Assembly (NCBI RefSeq): GCF_004216715.1
Contig: NZ_SGXG01000001.1
Location: forward strand, 4,138,501-4,202,500
Reading direction: 5' to 3'
Length of the DNA: 64,000 nucleotides
Source of the DNA: Cecembia calidifontis
GTDB lineage: Bacteria > Bacteroidota > Bacteroidia > Cytophagales > Cyclobacteriaceae
Translations under genes and position numbers: made by a program
In this document: positions 34,033-43,370 of the stretch, piece after piece
Layout of the letters: the number at the start of each line of letters is the position of its first letter
Position numbering within the stretch: position 1 is the stretch's first letter
Notes under the pieces: model-generated
Told to the model about the DNA's origin: nothing
Databases searched by the model: none
Seen by the model: only the letters and a program-made list of their open reading frames with translations

Positions 34033-34686
34033 TTATTTTAATTTTTCGGCGAAAGCTTTTTTGAATTTTTCAAGTTTTGGTCTGATAACAAACTGACAAT
34101 AAGGCTGCATACCATTGTCATTGTAATAGTTTTGGTGATAGTCTTCTGCTACATAGAAATTACTAAATGGAGTAATTTCCGTAACTATGGGCTTATTGAA
34201 AGCTCCGGATTCATTTAATTTTTTCTTATAAAACTCCGCCAGCTCCTTTTGCTCGTCCGAATGAAAAAAAACAGCCGAACGGTACTGAGGGCCTACATCG
34301 GCGCCTTGCCTATTGAGTGTCGTTGGATCATGGGTAGACCAGAAAATTTCAAGGATTTCTTCAAAAGAAATGATTTTGGGATCATAATAAAACTGTATTA
34401 CCTCTGCATGCCCCGTGGTACCTGTGGTTACTTGCTTGTAAGAGGGGTTTTGTACATGGCCTCCACTGTACCCTGACTTTACCTGCTCAATACCTTTAAG
34501 GTTTTGATAAATGGCTTCTGTACACCAGAAGCAACCAGCACCCAAAGTGGCTATTTCCAAACCTTGGGGCACTTCTACCACTGTTTTTGGTAAATCTTGC
34601 ATCGCTTTTTCTTTTTTTGACGGACCTTGTGCACAGGCCGTATTCATGGTTGAAATTAGTAGGATAAGAACATACAGGTATTTCAT
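34033..34686 (-). CDS. msrA: Exported peptide methionine sulfoxide reductase MsrA
   Basis: A 217-residue enzyme that reduces methionine-S-sulfoxide in proteins. The N-terminus MKYLYVLILLISTMNTACAQ is a signal peptide (possibly lipoprotein), so repair happens outside the cytoplasm. The nucleophile is Cys52 in GAGCFWCTEAIY, followed by SGYSGGH and a QYRSAVFFH segment. It sits next to a DUF4920 lipoprotein and a cytochrome-like protein, which hints at envelope redox repair. MsrB is not encoded here. Confidence 0.93.
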   Translation of the reverse strand: MKYLYVLILLISTMNTACAQGPSKKEKAMQDLPKTVVEVPQGLEIATLGAGCFWCTEAIYQNLKGIEQVKSGYSGGHVQNPSYKQVTTGTTGHAEVIQFYYDPKIISFEEILEIFWSTHDPTTLNRQGADVGPQYRSAVFFHSDEQKELAEFYKKKLNESGAFNKPIVTEITPFSNFYVAEDYHQNYYNDNGMQPYCQFVIRPKLEKFKKAFAEKLK

Positions 34687-34721
34687 AACATTACCTCAAT
34701 TTCATATTAAACAGAAAACTT

Positions 34722-34988
34722 TTAGAGAAGTTTTATCACTTTTATTCTCACTGGTCCTTTCGGGAGAATTGCAGGATCCACCGCTTTGTCTTTTTGGGTA
34801 ACCAATATTTTTCCTTCCCTGTACAATTTCATCATTTCCTGTTTGATTTCATCCATAAAAAAACGCCAATCCTGAGGGTACAACCATCTCACCACTTCGG
34901 ATGGACAAAAAGAAGCTCCTTTTCTCATCCTGCCCATTTCCATAATGGCAATCTCCAGAATAGTATCATCTCTTTTTTCTTTATCCAT
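34722..34988 (-). CDS. DUF3253 family protein
   Basis: An 88-residue winged-helix-like protein of DUF3253: SFCPSEVVRWLYPQDWRFFM, then the LYREGKILVTQKDKAVDP and GPVRIKV ending are family hallmarks. Cytosolic. Function unknown; the fold suggests a small nucleic-acid-binding or regulatory domain. Confidence 0.85.
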   Translation of the reverse strand: MDKEKRDDTILEIAIMEMGRMRKGASFCPSEVVRWLYPQDWRFFMDEIKQEMMKLYREGKILVTQKDKAVDPAILPKGPVRIKVIKLL

Positions 34989-34999
34989 AAAACAAAAAA

Positions 35000-35020
35000 G
35001 GGAATTTTCTTGAAATTCCC
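35000..35020 (-). terminator. Terminator of the minus-strand exopolysaccharide locus
   Basis: Stem GGGAATTT/AAATTCCC with a 5-nt loop. On the minus strand it is followed by CTTTTTTG. It lies 21 nt after the stop of the receiver gene at 35042. Confidence 0.65.
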
Positions 35021-35041
35021 CTAAACAGCTCTTATCAAAAT

Positions 35042-35398
35042 TTAAACAAGCCTTCGTATTCGAAGCATGAGCTCTTTAGGATTAAAAGGTTTTGATACAA
35101 AATCACTGACCCCTAAATCAAAAGCCTCTTTGACTGTATTACCATTTTCACCTAATGAAGAAAGAATTACTACCGGTATTTCAGGTTCAGATTTTTTTAC
35201 CAATTGGGTAACTTCCAAACCTGATTTATAAGGCATCATTATATCCGTAAGTACAATATCAGGCTTTTCAGTATTAAAACATTCCATTGCCTCATTACCA
35301 TCTTTTGCGATCGCTACGGAATATCCTTCCTGTCTCAACTTAAATGCAATCATCTTCAGGATAAGTTCATCATCATCAGCAAACAAAATTTTTTTCAT
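35042..35398 (-). CDS. Stand-alone receiver 1 of the HEAT-GT2-YaiO locus
   Basis: A 118-residue CheY-like receiver without an output domain. The acidic pocket is DDD at 8-10, the phospho-acceptor is Asp52 (TDIMMPYKSG), the Ser is in VILSS and Lys102 in SKPFNP. It starts 22 nt after the DUF4838 gene and is last in the operon. It is closely similar to the receivers at 41551 and 46007. With no kinase nearby, it must receive phosphate from a remote histidine kinase or act as a sink. Its likely target is the exopolysaccharide machinery, which is inference. Confidence 0.88.
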   Translation of the reverse strand: MKKILFADDDELILKMIAFKLRQEGYSVAIAKDGNEAMECFNTEKPDIVLTDIMMPYKSGLEVTQLVKKSEPEIPVVILSSLGENGNTVKEAFDLGVSDFVSKPFNPKELMLRIRRLV

Positions 35399-35420
35399 AT
35401 TTTAATCAGTAAAAAAAGAA

Positions 35421-37649
35421 TTATCGAAATACTATTTCATCAATCATAAGTAATGGTCTCTTTCCAGTTCTTTTTCTCCATTCAGGTACACTTTTTTGAT
35501 TTTCCACTACAATTTTTAGTATTTCAAATTTATTTAAATTTTCTGAAGTAACCTGAATTTTTTGACTTTTTATTTCAAAATCTTCTTCAACTTCGGGTAA
35601 AATCTCTCTTTGTATCAATGTCCATTTTCCATCTTGAAAACCCTCAATCAAAACAGATTTAGCAGGGAAAATCCAGTGCCTTTGATTATTTAAAAAGCTA
35701 AATTCTACAAACTGAATATTCTTTTTCTTAGTATGGAAGATGAGAACGGCATCATCTCCGTACCAACCTGTCCAACCAATATTAAAATCCTCAGAACCGT
35801 AAATTCCATCTACTAATCCTGAAAAGCCTTTTGGATTATATTCAGCCGCTGGTTCCGTTAACCAATGCCCTTCTATCCCTATCCCTAAGTGATCAACTAT
35901 GCCGTTATTTGCCAAAGAGATCCAATTCTTATAATATTGTTGAGGGGTGAAACCTCCTTCTCCAAATTCATAAATCCCAAGTTCTTCACATTTGCTGACA
36001 AAATTTTTGACCCTTGAAGTCAAACTTTCAGGCACTTTCCATTCGTTTTCAATCCATTTAAACATCCCAAATCTTTCTTTCCCATAATATTTGGCCTGTT
36101 CAAAATATACATACTCTAAACCGAGCCTGATTTTATCAACCCTTTCATAAAAGGGGTGGATGTTTTCAACAGCATTTTCCGCTTTAGATATAATTTTATC
36201 AAATTGATCCATCCAAAAAGGTGACAAAAAATCATTTGTTTTTTGAACGGGCCCCGAATAAATGTCCAAAAACCGATTTGATTCTTCTTGTGCTTCTTTC
36301 AAAAGTTTTAAATACTCCCAGACGTAATCATGTGCAGGTCCATAAAAATACTCTAAAAACTCTTTGGTCAATAGGTCCATATCCAAACTATTGTTCCAAA
36401 GAAGTTTGCTCAATAAATATTGTCTTAATTCAACAAAATCTCCAGGAACATCTGCATACCCCTGTAAAAATAGTCCCAAAACCCCATGTTCTTCGTAAAA
36501 TTTCAGATTATCCTGATAAGTATGTATGTTCGGGAAAGGTGAAAGGTAATGAGTAAATTGAACTGTATAATCCCATAAAAAAAGGTTGGGATTGAAAGCT
36601 TTCCAATTTTTGATCCTTGCCCTGAACAACTCGCTTCTAGGATCTGAGTTAATAGCCATTCCCCTGTTCATTTCAATTGGACAATAAAGAGTTGTAACAT
36701 TTTTTTGAGGAAAAATCCCTTTTGGAGGATCTGAGGTATGGAGATATGCCAATGTTACAAATTCATTCTTTGGATGTATTTTTGCATGCCTGTTCAAGAA
36801 AAAATAGAGACTTCCAGAAGGAGACCCATATTTTTTATTCAAGGATTCACACCTAAGGCATTCACAATAGACCAAATCATCATTTTGGCTTATAGAATAA
36901 AACCTAGAATCAGGCGTAGTTTTCAAAATGTTTTTCAGAGATAAAGATGATACCTGAAAACCTTTATTATTGGTCATACAAAGAGACTCATATCTCCTTG
37001 ACCCCTCGTAAAAGGCAAAAAATTCAGGATGGGATTCAAAGAATTTTTGTGGGGAAATCAGTTTATCAAAAGTATGTCCCCATATTCCAAAATCTTCAAG
37101 GTGCCAATCCAACTTATGCCATCTCCTAAACAATTCATCATAAGAAGCCGGATAAAATAAAGCCCGATAATTAAAAGAAGGCTTATAAAATTTCACTGAA
37201 TTTTTAGGGAAATTTATTGCCCCTATATTTGGATAGAAAACTTCATAGGGCTGGTACATTCTCAAGCCAAGTTCCTCCAAAAATGAAAAAAGCGCATATT
37301 CCAGTTCTTTATTACCTCTACCTATAAGTTTAATAGTATTGTATGTTGATTTAAAAGCATAGTAATAGGCACTATTTTCGAAAATTTTAGGTTCAGAGAT
37401 TAAATAAATACCTGGCTTATCCCTATCACTTATGCCTTTAATTATTTCAACTTCACTTTTAATTGCTTCCTCTAAAAATGATTTGAGTTCTTCCGCCAAT
37501 AATAAATGCTCTTCATTTGCATAAATGGTCTTCGGCAAACTTTCATTAGAAAACAACGCACTATCTGTTTTAGATTTCGCTTCAACAGCAAAAATTGAAA
37601 CCAAGACTATCAATAATATTAGTCTTTTTAACATGAGTTTAAATTTCAA
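35421..37649 (-). CDS. DUF4838 glycosidase-like exported protein
   Basis: A 742-residue exported protein (signal in MLKRLILLIVLVSIFAVEAK). An N-terminal domain (about 30-140) resembles the alpha-glucuronidase N-terminal domain, followed by a DUF4838 TIM-barrel-like core (about 150-540: PSFNYRALFYPASYDELFRR, SRFYSISQNDD, YCECLRCESLN) and a C-terminal beta-sandwich of discoidin type (about 600-742). DUF4838 proteins occur in polysaccharide-use loci. Here the gene overlaps a YaiO-type export barrel by 4 bp, so it may trim the polymer made by the linked synthase, as BcsZ or PgaB do. The substrate is unknown. Confidence 0.8.
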   Translation of the reverse strand: MKFKLMLKRLILLIVLVSIFAVEAKSKTDSALFSNESLPKTIYANEEHLLLAEELKSFLEEAIKSEVEIIKGISDRDKPGIYLISEPKIFENSAYYYAFKSTYNTIKLIGRGNKELEYALFSFLEELGLRMYQPYEVFYPNIGAINFPKNSVKFYKPSFNYRALFYPASYDELFRRWHKLDWHLEDFGIWGHTFDKLISPQKFFESHPEFFAFYEGSRRYESLCMTNNKGFQVSSLSLKNILKTTPDSRFYSISQNDDLVYCECLRCESLNKKYGSPSGSLYFFLNRHAKIHPKNEFVTLAYLHTSDPPKGIFPQKNVTTLYCPIEMNRGMAINSDPRSELFRARIKNWKAFNPNLFLWDYTVQFTHYLSPFPNIHTYQDNLKFYEEHGVLGLFLQGYADVPGDFVELRQYLLSKLLWNNSLDMDLLTKEFLEYFYGPAHDYVWEYLKLLKEAQEESNRFLDIYSGPVQKTNDFLSPFWMDQFDKIISKAENAVENIHPFYERVDKIRLGLEYVYFEQAKYYGKERFGMFKWIENEWKVPESLTSRVKNFVSKCEELGIYEFGEGGFTPQQYYKNWISLANNGIVDHLGIGIEGHWLTEPAAEYNPKGFSGLVDGIYGSEDFNIGWTGWYGDDAVLIFHTKKKNIQFVEFSFLNNQRHWIFPAKSVLIEGFQDGKWTLIQREILPEVEEDFEIKSQKIQVTSENLNKFEILKIVVENQKSVPEWRKRTGKRPLLMIDEIVFR

Positions 37650-38914
37650 AGCTTAAACTGTAAACTAAAGAACAATTCCAATTCATGTTGAGTTCTTCCA
37701 GGGGCATATTCTTGGTAATTATACAATAACTGCATCCCCGTTATATATCTTTTCCCTACTCGTCTATTATACCCTGTACCTATTCGCCAAGAATCCAATG
37801 CTATCCTGTTTTCAAATTGTCCTAAAGTGGTCCTTTCATCAGGTGAGGTTCCATATCCAGCAATTATAGAGAAGTAATCAAATCTAGATTCCATATAGTA
37901 TCGGCTTGAAAATGTGAAAGCGGGAAAGATTTGATCATTTTCATTCTGAACAAATGATCTTAAACTTAGCCACCAAGACCCCACATACTTTGCTCCACCA
38001 ATAATTAGAGACCTAAAGTTTCTTCTTCCCTCAGGAGGTATTACAGAATTGTAACGCGCTCCAACTTCCCACTCCCAACCATTCTTTAAATTTTGGATAA
38101 AAGAATAGCCAAATCTGTATTCAGGGAAAACCAAACTTGGACTGTAAGCTGCAGCCACATAAGAATAAGACTTTTTTCCAGTAAAAAAGTAAGATTCGAG
38201 CTCAAGCTGATAACCTGAATCTATAGTATTGCCGGCACTAAGCCGATTTGCATGGTTCATACGTCCAATTAATGACCCCCACCTTCTCTCATATATGTAC
38301 TGAACTCCTATTAAATGCCAAGGACCAACCTCTTCCCTATTAAATTGCGTTAAACTATAATTTACGCCTATCCGGTCATTATCAAACCTCATTTCGAGCA
38401 TGTTCATCCTTTGTCTAAACAACGATTCAGTTGGAAACTTTTTTATTGCAAGCTTCAAAAAATCAAATTCTTTTCTTTCATCTTTTTCTAATTGAAAAAA
38501 TGAAAGCTTATAAGAATACAATTTAACATCATCAGGAAAACAGGCAATTGCATAATTTGAAATCCTTAAACCTTCCAAACTATTTTTTTCAATGAATTCC
38601 AAGTTTAATAGTAAATAAAATGCGTCATTATAATTTGGATTTTTTTCAATAACATGGTTCAAAAAAAATCTTGCACTATCAAAGCGATTTTGTTCTTTGT
38701 ATATTCTACCAAGGAGAAGATGAAAATCCAGATAATCAGGAAATTCTTTAATCCCAATCCTACCCATAATTATTGCCTCTTGCTTTGTAGAAGGTGTTTT
38801 TGACTTTTCAATTGCAGCAAAAAGTAAACTATCTGCATCTATAACCTGAGCGTTTATTGGATTAATAAACATAGTAGAAAGCAAAGCGGAAAAAAATAAA
38901 ATTAACAACCTCAT
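37646..38914 (-). CDS. TPR plus YaiO-type outer-membrane barrel, copy 1
   Basis: A 422-residue protein with a signal peptide (ending INAQ), helical TPR-like repeats over about 25-175 (LDFHLLLGRIYKEQNRFDSA is a typical unit) and a C-terminal barrel of the YaiO family (about 185-422), ending FFSLQFKL. TPR plus outer-membrane barrel is the layout of polysaccharide exporters such as PgaA. It lies 13 nt after a GT2 synthase and overlaps DUF4838. The copy at 42094 is alignable throughout. It likely conducts the polymer across the outer membrane, by analogy. Confidence 0.82.
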   Translation of the reverse strand: MRLLILFFSALLSTMFINPINAQVIDADSLLFAAIEKSKTPSTKQEAIIMGRIGIKEFPDYLDFHLLLGRIYKEQNRFDSARFFLNHVIEKNPNYNDAFYLLLNLEFIEKNSLEGLRISNYAIACFPDDVKLYSYKLSFFQLEKDERKEFDFLKLAIKKFPTESLFRQRMNMLEMRFDNDRIGVNYSLTQFNREEVGPWHLIGVQYIYERRWGSLIGRMNHANRLSAGNTIDSGYQLELESYFFTGKKSYSYVAAAYSPSLVFPEYRFGYSFIQNLKNGWEWEVGARYNSVIPPEGRRNFRSLIIGGAKYVGSWWLSLRSFVQNENDQIFPAFTFSSRYYMESRFDYFSIIAGYGTSPDERTTLGQFENRIALDSWRIGTGYNRRVGKRYITGMQLLYNYQEYAPGRTQHELELFFSLQFKL

Positions 38915-38927
38915 TTTTCTAAATTAA

Positions 38928-40346
38928 TTACCTGGTAAAACCTTGTCTCAGCATAACTCCCCATTTATGTTCTTTTTTAAGCAAGAAATTCAAATATCCT
39001 TTTAACGAAGCAAACAAGCTAAATGGATGGTAAATAAAAGGTTCTAGGATTGCTTTTATAAGGAGATGCAACATTTCCTTCAAATTTGAATAATGACCAT
39101 AAATCCATTGGTCCCATAAGACAGAGAGAATTGTAATCTGCAAATAAAAACAATATACCAAAAATACCATCTTAAAAACTCCTAAAAAACTGATTTCCAA
39201 AAATATGAATCCCAAAACTATCCCTATTAACCCTAGTAATTCAATAATTGGGACCAAAAACTCAAAAATTAGGTAATATGGCAACAAAACCAATCCAGTC
39301 ACTCCATATTTAGGGTTAAAAATCATCGATCTATGAATAAAAAGTGTCTGGGCCAATCCTCTCCCCCATCTTACTCGTTGTCTCCAAAATGATTTTAAAG
39401 AAGCTGGTACTTCGGTCCAACAAAGGGACTCTGGTATATAAACTATCCTGAATTTCTCTTTTCTTCTACTCATGACTTTTCTCATACGGGTAATCAACTC
39501 TATATCCTCCCCTAATGACTTGGCCCAGTAACCTCCAGCTTCTATTGCTATCTCTTTATCAAACATTCCGAGACCTCCTGAAACCAATAATAGACCATTA
39601 ACTTGACTCCAGGCCATTCTACCTAAAAGAAAAGACCTGACATACTCAATTTCCTGAAAAGACGCCCACCAATTTTTAGGATAGTGAATTTTGACCAAAA
39701 AACCATCTTTTACTTCACATGAGTTTGAAGCTCGAATGGCAGCCCCAGCTGCAATCACCCTCTCTTTATTGCCCATGAATAGCTTAGCAAGTTTTAAAAT
39801 TGTATCGTTTCTCAAAATACAATCAACGTCAGTACATAGAAACAAGGGGAATTTTGAAGAATTGATCCCGGCATTTGATGCATCTGCTTTACTTTTCCCA
39901 TTTTCCTTATCAACCACCAATAATTTTGAATAAATAGGATTAGTGGATTTATAATGAGCTCTCACCGGTTTCGTTTTAATTTTTTCTTCATAAAAAAAAT
40001 TGACTTTTACAAGCTCAAATTCATCAATAAGCTTTTGCAGGGTACTATCTGTACTCCCATCGTTTACTATAACTACTTCATAATTGGGATAATTTAATGA
40101 CAATAAAGATTTGACGTTATAGACTATATTCAGTTCCTCGTTGAATGCTGGAGCAACAATGGAAACTCCCACCATATCATTTGAATTAACTAAAACATCA
40201 TCTTTAATAGTGTACTTAGCATTATTGTATATTTTGATAGCAAAAAAAGAGACAAACGCCATCAAAATAAAAATAAGAATATAGATCGAGGCATACACAA
40301 TAACAAAGCCTTCGAAGTTTTTTAAAATATCTTCAATAATCATCAA
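38928..40346 (-). CDS. Processive GT2 glycosyltransferase, copy 1
   Basis: A 472-residue inner-membrane polysaccharide synthase candidate. An N-terminal membrane helix (12-36) is followed by the GT-A domain: VNDGS (Asp96), TDVDC (DxD, 172-176), LGEDIE (GED, catalytic base region, 279-281) and QRVRW (QxxRW, 323-327). At least three membrane helices follow, from about 340. DxD plus QxxRW identify a processive synthase of the cellulose/PNAG/hyaluronan type. The start overlaps the HEAT gene by 4 bp. Product unknown. Confidence 0.88.
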   Translation of the reverse strand: MMIIEDILKNFEGFVIVYASIYILIFILMAFVSFFAIKIYNNAKYTIKDDVLVNSNDMVGVSIVAPAFNEELNIVYNVKSLLSLNYPNYEVVIVNDGSTDSTLQKLIDEFELVKVNFFYEEKIKTKPVRAHYKSTNPIYSKLLVVDKENGKSKADASNAGINSSKFPLFLCTDVDCILRNDTILKLAKLFMGNKERVIAAGAAIRASNSCEVKDGFLVKIHYPKNWWASFQEIEYVRSFLLGRMAWSQVNGLLLVSGGLGMFDKEIAIEAGGYWAKSLGEDIELITRMRKVMSRRKEKFRIVYIPESLCWTEVPASLKSFWRQRVRWGRGLAQTLFIHRSMIFNPKYGVTGLVLLPYYLIFEFLVPIIELLGLIGIVLGFIFLEISFLGVFKMVFLVYCFYLQITILSVLWDQWIYGHYSNLKEMLHLLIKAILEPFIYHPFSLFASLKGYLNFLLKKEHKWGVMLRQGFTR

Positions 40347-41449
40347 GAGTTCTCTAAATATCTATCTTCAACATGTTTTTTCATTAAATCCAATTTTTTA
40401 TCTTCTAGAAAATTGATTTTTGAAAAGTTTTTATCCAAAGCCTTTAATGCATTCATTGCTGCCATTTTTACTTCCGAAGACCTTTTTAGTGTCAAGATAT
40501 AATAAAGAAATTCAATAGTATCCTGCCCACCTATTTCTTTCAGGGTTCTAATGATTTCAATTTGGTTTTGATCATTTTCGTGATAAAATGATTTTATTAA
40601 AACTTCTTCTGCCTCAAAAAGCAAAAGTTTCCCAATGGATTTAAAAACCTCATTTCTAACACGTTGATTCGGATTATCAATCAAGTTCATCACCTCTGGG
40701 GCCGAATCCAAATCATTATAATAAGACACTAATTTTAATGCAAATATTAAAAGTGTATCCTCCTTTAAGCTTAACCAATTTTTTAAGTTATCTGGTTTTT
40801 TTAATTTTCTTTTTTTGATAACATCCATCAAGCTTATCATTTCCAGCGGCGAAAGGCTATTGGAATATTCCTTAATAACATCCAATGGATTCTTTTTAGC
40901 CAGAGAAATATAACCTAATAAAGCAGGAAATCTCAAATTTGCTTGTTTCGAAAAAATAAAAGGAAAAATCGATTCTGCTGATTGATAATAATTTAGTTCC
41001 TTTAGAAAATAGATTCCTTTGGATTTCATATACCAAAAACCTGATGATAAAAGACTATGGATATAATCCATAAGACCAAACTTAAATGTTATGGCGAGAA
41101 GCCGGTTATACTGCTCCCCTTTAAAATTTTTAGCAAGATTGATAATATTGTATAACAAAAGATCTTTACACCAGTACGCATCTACCGGTATTTTTTGCTT
41201 GAAATTTTGAATTTGATTGTCATAGTGGTATTCGGATTGGTCATCTGAAAAAACCAATTCAGAGAAAAAGTCATAGATTTCAAATTTAATTTTCTCTCTT
41301 TTCCTCTTTATGTAATTCCTTTTTATTTGAAATTGAAGCGTGAGAAAAATTGATGCAGTTAATAATCCAAAAAATAAAATGAACAATACTCCATAAATGG
41401 ATAAAATACCATTTTCTACAAATGAAAAATCAATCAGCATCAATTTCAT
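40343..41449 (-). CDS. Membrane-anchored HEAT-repeat protein, copy 1
   Basis: A 368-residue protein with one N-terminal membrane helix (about 14-38), a short basic linker and a cytoplasmic helical-repeat region (130-350). The last part is HEAT-like (VRNEVFKSIGKLL, QIEIIRTLKEIGGQDTIEF). It overlaps the GT2 gene by 4 bp in both copies of the cassette, so it probably touches the synthase and may link it to a receiver. No enzyme motif. The function is inferred from context only. Confidence 0.75.
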   Translation of the reverse strand: MKLMLIDFSFVENGILSIYGVLFILFFGLLTASIFLTLQFQIKRNYIKRKREKIKFEIYDFFSELVFSDDQSEYHYDNQIQNFKQKIPVDAYWCKDLLLYNIINLAKNFKGEQYNRLLAITFKFGLMDYIHSLLSSGFWYMKSKGIYFLKELNYYQSAESIFPFIFSKQANLRFPALLGYISLAKKNPLDVIKEYSNSLSPLEMISLMDVIKKRKLKKPDNLKNWLSLKEDTLLIFALKLVSYYNDLDSAPEVMNLIDNPNQRVRNEVFKSIGKLLLFEAEEVLIKSFYHENDQNQIEIIRTLKEIGGQDTIEFLYYILTLKRSSEVKMAAMNALKALDKNFSKINFLEDKKLDLMKKHVEDRYLENS

Positions 41450-41550
41450 TTAATAAGATTCAAAAAGAATAATTTATTATTCAAACAATTATCAAATGTA
41501 AACAAAAGTATGAAAAACAAAAAGTTACAGAAAAACCTAAAAAATCAAGA

Positions 41551-41907
41551 TTAAATAAATCTTTTTACACGAAAAGCTAATTCATTTGGATTAAAAGGCT
41601 TGGAAATAAAATCACTAGCACCCAATTTGAAGGCTTGCTGAACTGAATTTTCCTCTTCACCTAATGCAGAAAGTACGATAACAGGTAACTCGGGATAACT
41701 CTTTTTTACGAGGTATGTAATTTCTAATCCAGATTTAAATGGGACCATTATATCTGTAACCACAAGATCAGGTTTGATTTCATGTACTGCTTTGATCCCA
41801 GAATCACCATCTTTGGCAATAAAAACTTGAAAACCTTCCTTTTTAAGCTTGAATTGAAGCATTTTCAAAATCAGTTCATCATCTTCTATTAGTAAAATCT
41901 TCTTCAT
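41551..41907 (-). CDS. Stand-alone receiver 2, first gene of cassette 1
   Basis: A 118-residue receiver with phospho-acceptor Asp52 (TDIMVPFKSG) and Lys103 (SKPFNP), closely similar to receivers 1 and 3. It precedes the HEAT gene by about 100 nt and follows a 185-nt gap, so this gap probably holds the promoter of cassette 1. No output domain. Confidence 0.88.
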   Translation of the reverse strand: MKKILLIEDDELILKMLQFKLKKEGFQVFIAKDGDSGIKAVHEIKPDLVVTDIMVPFKSGLEITYLVKKSYPELPVIVLSALGEEENSVQQAFKLGASDFISKPFNPNELAFRVKRFI

Positions 41908-41931
41908 TAATGATGATTGTAAAATTTACTT

Positions 41932-41963
41932 ATACCCGATAAAGTTCAAGCAGTATTGGGTAT
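41932..41963. repeat. Imperfect inverted repeat upstream of receiver 2
   Basis: ATACCCGATA (41932-41941) and TATTGGGTAT (41954-41963), 10-bp arms with one mismatch. It could be an operator or leader hairpin of cassette 1. Confidence 0.35.
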
Positions 41964-42093
41964 GAACCTTAATATTTTATTTCTTCTGCCAAAGTTAGGT
42001 GATATCAACATGAATTAAACTTTTTAACCTTTATAATTTATTTATTTCATGCTTTATCATGAGAATAACTATATTTTTTTCAAAATTAAGGTC

Positions 42094-43368
42094 TTAGAAA
42101 ATCATTTGAAAAACCAAGGAAAATTCCAGTTCCTGTTGGGTTCTTCCCGGATGGTATTCCTGGTAATTGTACATCACCTGCGTTCCAGTTACAAACTTTT
42201 CGCCAAGTAAACGGAAGTAACCTCCCCCTACCCTCCAGGAATCCAAAGCAACACGGTTTTCGAACTGTCCTAAAGTCTGCCTTTCGTCCGGAGAGGTCCC
42301 GTAACCTGCAATCATAGTGAAATAATCAAATCTCGTATTCAAATAATATCGTGAAGTCAATGTAAATGCAGGATAATATTGGGTATCCTCATTTTGTATA
42401 AAAGACCGGAGGTTGATCCACCAGGAACCCACATATTTACCAAGACCAAATATCAGAGACCTAAAATCCCTTCTCCCTTCCGGTGGCACCACAGATGTAA
42501 ACCTTCCGCCAATTTCCCATTCCCAGCCTTTGTCAAGATTTTGAAAGAAAGAATAGCCGTATCGTTGCTCTGGAAACACAAGGCTCGGGCTATATGCCAA
42601 TCCCACATAAGAATACGATCTCCTTCCCGTAAAAAAGTAAGACTCTAATTCATATTGAAAACCTGAATCGATGGTACTTCCGGAACTCAATCGGTTAGCA
42701 TAATTTACCCTTCCAATTAAAGAGCCCCATCTACGTTCCCTGATATATTGCAAGCCCGTCAAATGCCAAGGACCAACAGCATCCCTATCAAAAAGTGTCA
42801 AACTATAGTGAGTACCTATTCTATCATTGTCCAGCCGGTTTTCCAATAAATTCAACCTTTGACGAAATGAGGATTGATCGGGGAATTGTTTTATAGCGGA
42901 CTTTAGAAAATCAAATTCAACTCGCTCATCACGCTGCAATTGTAAAAAAGCATGCTTAAAGGTGTAAAACCTTTCTTCATTTGGATATTCTCTGATCGCA
43001 TTATCTGCCATATTAAGCCCTTCTTGGATATTTCTTTCTTCATATTCCAAGCCCAAAAGATAACTGAAGGCATCTTTATAAGCAGGATTGTGATCAATTA
43101 CATAATGAAGAAAATACCGGGCACTGTCAACCTGACCTTCTTCTTTATAAAGTCTGCCCAATAACAAATGGAAATCCAAATAATCAGGGGCCTCCTGTAT
43201 GCCCAGCTTTGCCATGGCGATGGCTTTCGACCTGTCTTTTCCCTCCTTGGCAATTTCCAAAGCGGTAAAAAGTAAACTATCGGAATCAATCTTTTGTGCA
43301 TTTGATTCAGAATAAAATGCGCATGAGATAAAAAGGCCAATTATTAAATAAATGACTCTGATTTTCAT
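42094..43368 (-). CDS. TPR plus YaiO-type outer-membrane barrel, copy 2
   Basis: A 424-residue paralogue of the protein at 37646, with the same signal peptide, TPR region and barrel (WHLTGLQYIRERRWGSLIGR; EWEIGGRF; YRLLGEKF). The C-terminus FSLVFQMIF ends in an aromatic as barrel proteins do. It starts 2 nt after the GT2 copy 2. Export of the polymer made by its own synthase is the natural reading. The barrel is about as conserved between copies as the TPR part. Confidence 0.82.
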   Translation of the reverse strand: MKIRVIYLIIGLFISCAFYSESNAQKIDSDSLLFTALEIAKEGKDRSKAIAMAKLGIQEAPDYLDFHLLLGRLYKEEGQVDSARYFLHYVIDHNPAYKDAFSYLLGLEYEERNIQEGLNMADNAIREYPNEERFYTFKHAFLQLQRDERVEFDFLKSAIKQFPDQSSFRQRLNLLENRLDNDRIGTHYSLTLFDRDAVGPWHLTGLQYIRERRWGSLIGRVNYANRLSSGSTIDSGFQYELESYFFTGRRSYSYVGLAYSPSLVFPEQRYGYSFFQNLDKGWEWEIGGRFTSVVPPEGRRDFRSLIFGLGKYVGSWWINLRSFIQNEDTQYYPAFTLTSRYYLNTRFDYFTMIAGYGTSPDERQTLGQFENRVALDSWRVGGGYFRLLGEKFVTGTQVMYNYQEYHPGRTQQELEFSLVFQMIF

Positions 43369-43370
43369 TT

